A DNA stretch of 64,000 nucleotides. Origin: SXOA01 sp046153945. GTDB lineage: Bacteria > Planctomycetota > Planctomycetia > Pirellulales > Pirellulaceae. The stretch covers positions 1 through 64,000 of the forward strand of contig JBJXFF010000097.1 of assembly GCA_046153945.1 (NCBI GenBank). The letters run 5' to 3'. The notes below the pieces were generated by a model. The model was not told the origin of the DNA. It saw only the letters and a program-made list of their open reading frames with translations, and ran no database searches. Positions 59,464-64,000 of the stretch are shown piece after piece. A program made the position numbers and the translations under genes. Numbering within the stretch: position 1 is the stretch's first letter; each line of letters starts with the position of its first letter.

Positions 59464-60627
59464 TTGCCGTCGGCTCGCATCTATCTCGACCACGCCGCAA
59501 CAACCTGGCCCAAGCCGGAGGCTGTTTATGCGGAGATGGACCGCTATGCTCGCGAAGTCGGTGCGGCAGCGGGACGCGGGGCGTATTCCGAGGCGATGGA
59601 AGGGGAACGGCTGGTGCGGAGATGCCGGACGGATATTGCGGCTCTGCTCGGCGAAAGTGAGCCGGAGCGAATTATCTTTACGCAGAATGGGACGGATTCG
59701 CTGAATATGGCCATTCATGGCCTGCTTCGGCCTGGGGATCATGTGGTTACGACGGTCTGCGAGCACAACAGTGTTCTGCGTCCGCTCCGTTTCCATCAGC
59801 AGAAGCGGGACGTGCGGATTACTTACGTCCGCTGTGACGGCGAAGGGTTTGTCAGCCCCGATGACATCGCTGCAGCAATCCTGCCGGGGACTCGGCTCAT
59901 TGCGATGTTGCATGCTTCCAACGTCACCGGCGCGATTCAACCGGCGGAAGAAGTCGGCCGCATCGCAGCTGAGCGGGAGATTCCATTCTTGCTGGATGCT
60001 GCTCAGTCGCTCGGCCATTTGCCCATCTCCGCGAAAACCCTTCATCAGCCGCTGATAGCCGCGCCGGGACACAAAGGACTCCTCGGCCCGCTGGGTACGG
60101 GAATTCTCTACGTTCCCCCCGGCATGGAAGACCGCCTGGGTTCATTCCGCCAAGGAGGGACAGGGACCCGCAGCGATGAAGACCTCCAGCCGATGAGTTT
60201 GCCGGACAAGTATGAATCGGGCAATCTCAATGTCCCGGCGATTGTGGGGCTGGGGGAAGGGGTGCGAGCCGTTGCAGCAACTAATCTGGCCGCTTCGCTC
60301 GAGAAAGAACGGACGCTTTGCGGTCGGCTCTTGAGCGGCCTTTCGGAAATTCCTGGCCTCACACTTTACGGCCCGAAGAAAACGGACCACCGACTTGGCG
60401 TTGTCAGTTTCAACCTCGCTGGCTTTGAACCCCAAGAGCTAGCCGCGCTGCTCGACTCCGCTTATCACATCCAGGTCCGCGCCGGCATCCACTGTGCCCC
60501 ACGAATGCATGCCGCGCTCGGGACCTCTCCCCGCGGCACGGTACGGATTAGCATCAGCCCGCATAGCACAACCGAGGAGAAAGTCGATTCGGCGATTGCG
60601 GCGCTGCGAGAGATTGCCTCCAGTTAG
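59464..60627 (+). CDS. Cysteine desulfurase (class V aminotransferase)
   Basis: A 387-aa PLP enzyme. IYLDHAATTWPKPEAVY opens the family. The PLP Lys is K204 in APGHKGLLG, preceded by FLLDAAQSLGH. The sulfur-accepting Cys is C344 in RAGIHCAPRMH. It belongs to the SufS/CsdA-like branch. The TTG start at 59464 directly follows the moaA stop (59461-59463), so translation is likely coupled. The neighbours suggest that it supplies sulfur for the dithiolene or the terminal sulfido ligand of the Mo/W cofactor. Confidence 0.88.
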   Translation: MPSARIYLDHAATTWPKPEAVYAEMDRYAREVGAAAGRGAYSEAMEGERLVRRCRTDIAALLGESEPERIIFTQNGTDSLNMAIHGLLRPGDHVVTTVCEHNSVLRPLRFHQQKRDVRITYVRCDGEGFVSPDDIAAAILPGTRLIAMLHASNVTGAIQPAEEVGRIAAEREIPFLLDAAQSLGHLPISAKTLHQPLIAAPGHKGLLGPLGTGILYVPPGMEDRLGSFRQGGTGTRSDEDLQPMSLPDKYESGNLNVPAIVGLGEGVRAVAATNLAASLEKERTLCGRLLSGLSEIPGLTLYGPKKTDHRLGVVSFNLAGFEPQELAALLDSAYHIQVRAGIHCAPRMHAALGTSPRGTVRISISPHSTTEEKVDSAIAALREIASS

Positions 60628-61016
60628 TCTTCGTCGTCACCGTAGAACTCGTCGAGCCAAGTGACGTCGCCTAGAATAAAACGCTGTACGAACGCTGGTT
60701 GGAAGAACGCACGAAACCCGCCGCCGAAAAGGAACGAAGCCTGCCAGTGGTCGTCATCGAGGTAGAACTCCTTGTTCGACACCATCACGTCCCATGCGTC
60801 GCCAAAGGGCGGCTCCGTGAGCAGTTCCTCGATTGGGTCGTCGCCTGGTTGCCGAAAGAATCGCAGGCGACAGCCAAAGGAATCTGGAACGACTTGGAAG
60901 CCCACACAAATGCGTTCACTGTCCGATTCCACCTTCCCGACTGAGGCGAGGCACGCTTGGCTGGTTTCAACAAACACGGCCACCCGGCCGATAAAGCTGT
61001 CGAGAAAATTGGGCAT
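60624..61016 (-). CDS. Protein of unknown function (130 aa)
   Basis: An acidic 130-aa protein with no signal or membrane segment. MPNFLDSFIGRVAVFVETSQ, then FGGGFRAFFQPAFVQRFILGDVTWLDEF (split for reading) and an acidic end FYGDDED. No family recognised. It is downstream of another unknown gene by 6 bases, and its end overlaps the cysteine desulfurase stop by 4 bases. Small acidic paired genes like this are sometimes immunity proteins, but that is only a guess. Confidence 0.6.
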   Translation of the reverse strand: MPNFLDSFIGRVAVFVETSQACLASVGKVESDSERICVGFQVVPDSFGCRLRFFRQPGDDPIEELLTEPPFGDAWDVMVSNKEFYLDDDHWQASFLFGGGFRAFFQPAFVQRFILGDVTWLDEFYGDDED

Positions 61017-61022
61017 GTTTCG

Positions 61023-61535
61023 TTAGTAACCATGACGTAGGCGTTCGAAGATTAGGTCCAGACGCTCGTTCTCGGACAGCCGTATCTCCGGCTCCGCGTT
61101 AATCCTTCCCCGAACGACTTTCGGATGTCCCACCGCGACAGTGGAGATGTCGTATGGGATTGGAAATACCTCCTCAAAGGGAACTCCTATGAATTCAGCG
61201 AGCTGTCGAGGTCCGCTCTGTTCGTAGCCAATATCGAAGTAACGCAAGAGATGGAACCAAGAACGCCGGTGGTACACGGACAATGCTGCGAACTCCTGCG
61301 TCGCGCGTAGATCATCAAGATCGATGTTACTTAGCATGCCCACGAACTCTCGGCGGCCGACGTGCAACTTGACGGCAACGATCCGGTTGGAGAGGGTGTC
61401 AACAGGCAGATCCACGAAAGGGACGACCCAAGTCTCGTCGCGACCATGGATGGTTTCATTTTCGTTATCAAACTGCCAGACCGGGTACCGGGCGAGATCT
61501 TCGGTCGTAAGCTTATCGAGCGGCTTGGCGTCCAT
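61023..61535 (-). CDS. Protein of unknown function (170 aa)
   Basis: A 170-aa soluble protein. The N-terminal half is strand-rich (YPVWQFDNENETIHGRDETW, VVPFVDLP, IVAVKLHVGRREFVGMLSN). The C-terminal half has FHLLRYFDIGYEQSG and a final helix SENERLDLIFERLRHGY. No family recognised. First gene of a two-gene unit with the 130-aa protein. Its pattern resembles small immunity-type proteins, without proof. Confidence 0.62.
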   Translation of the reverse strand: MDAKPLDKLTTEDLARYPVWQFDNENETIHGRDETWVVPFVDLPVDTLSNRIVAVKLHVGRREFVGMLSNIDLDDLRATQEFAALSVYHRRSWFHLLRYFDIGYEQSGPRQLAEFIGVPFEEVFPIPYDISTVAVGHPKVVRGRINAEPEIRLSENERLDLIFERLRHGY

Positions 61536-61672
61536 CAGATATAATCTCGCCGCCTAACTATTGTTTATACAGAACTGATCCGTATCGTACCCACTCGCTT
61601 CATCGCGGGTCAAATCATACCTCTTTGGCCGGCGCTTCGGGTTAGTATGCTGCTCACTCCTTGTGCAGACCA

Positions 61673-62485
61673 CTATTTCTGAAAGCAGTATGCCCGATAT
61701 ACCATGTCGCCGCTTTGGAGCGAATTATAAACCCGCGAACCCTTCGTGCCGGAAAAATCCTTTCCCAGCCAATGTAAGAAGCTCGGCAGGAGTTTGCTCA
61801 CCATTTTTTCGGAGCGGTCGGAAAGCGAATCGAGGCCGCGGAGAACCTGGGGCGAAATGTTCTTGTTATTGAGAACCTTGAGCGGCGAGGCGGCTATCGC
61901 CTGCTCCCACGCGGCCATGTATTCCTTGAAGCGAAAGTCGGCATAGAGAAAATAGCCGCCGGGCTTCAGGACGCGATGGACTTCCGAGAGGAACTTGGGG
62001 AACCGCGGATAGCAATGCGAAGCTTCGACATTGATGACCACGTCCAGACTGGCATCCGCAAACGGCAGGTTCTCGGCATCCCCCTGAATGAACTCCAGCC
62101 CCTCCAGCTTGTGATGCTCCCGGCACATTGCCACGCCAGCCGGATTCAGGTCGAGCCCGGTGAGCTTTCGCGGCTTGAGATACCGCATCACGTAGCTGGC
62201 TCCGCCGCCGTGGCCGCAACTTACCTCCAGTACTTCCTTCCCTCGCAAATCGGCCTGCGTCGCCACAAGATGGTACAGCCCGATGCAGGGACGGTCCTTT
62301 TCATCCGCTTCTTCGAGCCGCAGTTCCGCCGGCGGCGACTCGACATAGGCATAATTCAGAAAAAACAGCGGCTCTTTCGAAGTCTTCCGCGTCAGGAGCG
62401 GATACCAGAATTTCCAGTATGCCTTCCGGAGCCAGGAGAAGGAGAAGAACAGGTCGATGGTCTTGTGAAAGGCAGTTTGGAGCAT
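61673..62485 (-). CDS. SAM-dependent methyltransferase, class I
   Basis: A 270-aa enzyme. Motif I VLEVSCGHGGGASY (84-97) binds SAM, LTGLDLNPAGVAMC holds the acidic ribose ligand, and IQGDAENLPFADASLDVVIN is motif II-III. The layout resembles actinobacterial phthiotriol/phenolphthiotriol and fatty-acid O-methyltransferases, so a lipid or quinone substrate is possible. Start ATG 62485 or 62500; neither has a good ribosome site. The long frame upstream of these is doubtful. Confidence 0.82.
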   Translation of the reverse strand: MLQTAFHKTIDLFFSFSWLRKAYWKFWYPLLTRKTSKEPLFFLNYAYVESPPAELRLEEADEKDRPCIGLYHLVATQADLRGKEVLEVSCGHGGGASYVMRYLKPRKLTGLDLNPAGVAMCREHHKLEGLEFIQGDAENLPFADASLDVVINVEASHCYPRFPKFLSEVHRVLKPGGYFLYADFRFKEYMAAWEQAIAASPLKVLNNKNISPQVLRGLDSLSDRSEKMVSKLLPSFLHWLGKDFSGTKGSRVYNSLQSGDMVYRAYCFQK

Positions 62486-62697
62486 GAGCGCATTGTACAT
62501 TGCATTGGCACAAGCGGACCTCACTCCGCCGCGGCCACCGGCGGCGACAGGTTGCCGCGAAGCTCCCAAAGGGCGATTAAACACGTGCGAATTGCCGAGT
62601 TCGTGTTTGCGTCAGCGCAAGCTTGCTTTGTGATCCGGCATGTGCCCATAATCCTGGCACGTCTTATCGATTTTCTTCTACGATTTTTAGGCTCTCC

Positions 62698-64000
62698 ATG
62701 CCCGTTTCCAGCGACCGCAATCTGCTCTTCGGCATCCTGGCGCTGCAGATGGATTTCATCAACCGCGAGCAGCTTGTGGCGGGGATGCAGGCGTGGGTGC
62801 TGGGGAAGGAGACTCCGCTGGCCGAGCATCTGGTGTGCGCGGGCGCGCTGCGGACCGAACATCGTAGTCTCTTGGAGCCGCTGGTCGAGGCGCACATTCG
62901 CCAGCATGGGGACGACCCACAGCAGAGCCTGGCGTCGATCAGTTCCTTTGACGCACTTCGAAGCGAGTTGGCCGGACTGGAGGATAAGGACGTTGTCGCA
63001 TCGATTGCCAACATTCCTGGCAAGGCCGCCCAGGAACCCGATCCCTACGCCACCATTTCCGTCGGCGCGGCCAGCTCGCAGGGGATGCGGTTCCGCATCC
63101 TGCGGCCGCACGCGGAAGGGGGCCTGGGCCGGGTCTCGGTCGCACTTGACGGCGAGCTCGGCCGCGAAGTCGCCCTCAAGGAAATCAAGCCCGAGCGGGC
63201 CGACGACCCCGACAGCCGCGGCCGTTTCACCCGCGAGGCGGAAATCACCGGCGGCCTGGAACACCCCGGCATCGTCCCCGTCTACGGCCTCGGTGCCTAC
63301 CCCGACGGCCGCCCTTTCTACGCCATGCGATTCATCCGGGGCAAGAGCCTGAAGGAAGCCATCGAGAAGTTCCATGCGGGGAGAGGGGCTGGGGGCTCGG
63401 GGTTGGGGACTGGGGCAGAAAAGGCGAGCGGGGGGCGTAAGCCCCCTGATGCTTCGGCCCCACGCAAACCATTTTCCCCCACCGAAGAAAACCTCGAGCT
63501 CCGCAAGCTCCTTCAGCGCCTCATCGACGTCTGCGAAGCCATGGACTACGCCCACAGCCGCGGCGTCCTCCATCGCGACCTCAAGCCCGGCAATATCATG
63601 CTCGGCAAATACGGCGAAACGCTGGTCGTCGACTGGGGCCTCGCCAAGCCGCTTGGCAAGGACGCCGCCGAATCACCAAGGTCCCCTTCTCCCACCGACA
63701 CCAGTGTCAGCCTCTCCTCCCTCCCCGAAGCCCCGCTCGAACCCGCCTCCAGCGGCAGCGATCCCACCGTCCTCGGCTCCACTCTGGGCACCCCCGCCTT
63801 TATGAGCCCCGAACAAGCCCAAGGCCGTCTAGACCTCCTCGGCCCGGCCAGCGACGTTTTCAGCCTGGGCGCAATCCTTTATCAGATCCTGACGGGCCAG
63901 CCGCCCTATGTGGCCGCGACCAAGGAAGAAATGCTGGTCAAAGCGCAAGCCGCCGACTATCCGCTTCCCCGCACTGTCTGCCGAAATCTTCCCGCGCCGC
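62698..64000 (+). CDS. Ser/Thr protein kinase, planctomycete type (3' end outside window)
   Basis: At least 434 residues, open at the window edge. An N-terminal helical extension (1-120) precedes the kinase domain: Gly loop AEGGLGRVSVAL (about 143-154), Lys in REVALKEI, catalytic loop LHRDLKPGN, metal motif as VDWGLAK (DFG replaced by DWG), and GTPAFMSPEQA. Between FIRGKSLKEAIEKFHA and LELRKLLQRLI a loop of about 25 residues is encoded by a heptad array (63378-63419) and a 28-bp palindrome (63423-63450). Pro/Ser-rich inserts continue after DWGLAK. The role would be signalling; the usual C-terminal sensor lies beyond the window. Confidence 0.9.
   Translation, partial: MPVSSDRNLLFGILALQMDFINREQLVAGMQAWVLGKETPLAEHLVCAGALRTEHRSLLEPLVEAHIRQHGDDPQQSLASISSFDALRSELAGLEDKDVVASIANIPGKAAQEPDPYATISVGAASSQGMRFRILRPHAEGGLGRVSVALDGELGREVALKEIKPERADDPDSRGRFTREAEITGGLEHPGIVPVYGLGAYPDGRPFYAMRFIRGKSLKEAIEKFHAGRGAGGSGLGTGAEKASGGRKPPDASAPRKPFSPTEENLELRKLLQRLIDVCEAMDYAHSRGVLHRDLKPGNIMLGKYGETLVVDWGLAKPLGKDAAESPRSPSPTDTSVSLSSLPEAPLEPASSGSDPTVLGSTLGTPAFMSPEQAQGRLDLLGPASDVFSLGAILYQILTGQPPYVAATKEEMLVKAQAADYPLPRTVCRNLPAP
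63378..63419. repeat. Heptad repeat family E (GGGGCTN), inside the kinase gene
   Basis: Six exact 7-base units in a row: GGGGAGA, GGGGCTG, GGGGCTC, GGGGTTG, GGGACTG, GGGCAGA. 42 bases, so exactly 14 codons. The G runs could form a quadruplex. Confidence 0.88.
63423..63450. repeat. 28-bp palindromic element inside the kinase gene
   Basis: Core GGGGGGCGTAAGCCCCC. It matches the 40297-40324 arm in 27 of 28 positions and encodes ASGGRKPPD in the kinase frame. Confidence 0.92.

Overview
This 64 kb window reads as chromosomal DNA of a planctomycete (Planctomycetota). The GC-rich genes include families typical of that phylum: a BatA/vWA membrane protein, a pre-peptidase C-terminal (PPC) repeat protein, a Trx-NHL (NHLRC2-like) protein, a thioredoxin/haem/PDZ protein, a Ser/Thr kinase with a long N-terminal extension, an FhcB-like subunit of the H4MPT/methanofuran C1 pathway, and a Lys/Ala-rich mini-histone. 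The phylum call is inference from gene families and repeat style; no rRNA gene is present and no tRNA gene was seen.

Layout. 0-3 kb: tail of a large surface protein, then glycogen debranching enzyme. 3-5 kb: DJ-1/PfpI protein, secreted TIM-barrel protein, tiny histone-like gene with a strong terminator. 5-9 kb: HemD-HemE fusion, hicAB-like pair, RRM protein, BON protein. 9-15 kb: L,D-transpeptidase, HIT, DUF4126, HEAT lipoprotein, M3 peptidase, orphan CdiI-like immunity gene. 15-21 kb: membrane protein, dimethylformamidase-like protein, rlmN, enolase-superfamily enzyme, hemW. 21-28 kb: DUF4139 protein, Gly-rich secreted protein, NHLRC2-like protein, ankyrin protein, greA with a leader terminator. 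28-33 kb: TIM-barrel protein, phosphodiesterase, Trx/haem/PDZ protein, ROK kinase. 33-43 kb: mqnE (futalosine menaquinone pathway), two OmpH/Skp genes, PPC protein, and a kdsD-kdsC-LptC/LptA-like envelope operon on the minus strand. 43-53 kb: 46-aa membrane peptide with DUF2752, pepT, BatA/vWA, WecG/TagA, plsC-cdsA, GDSL hydrolase, purM. 53-64 kb: RraA-like, FliN-like, double-domain esterase, an fhcB-moaA-cysteine desulfurase operon, two unknown small genes, methyltransferase, and a truncated Ser/Thr kinase.

Two themes stand out beyond single genes. First, the window is littered with short repeats. At least five families have a 7-base period (A, AGTGGRT; B, GTACTGA-like; C, GAATGAC; D, ATCCGAA; E, GGGGCTN). 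They occupy gene gaps, often as facing inverted arrays that would form long hairpins. Separately, a 28-bp palindromic element (core GGGGGGCGTAAGCCCCC) occurs four times, always inside genes and always in frame: in the LptC/A-like protein, the ROK kinase and the Ser/Thr kinase. Heptad family E also lies in frame in the Ser/Thr kinase, family B supplies the stop codon of the BatA gene, and another repeat may supply part of a signal peptide. Second, fhcB, moaA and a cysteine desulfurase are packed with 9-nt and 0-nt gaps, which looks like a dedicated module for making and activating a Mo/W enzyme of C1 metabolism.
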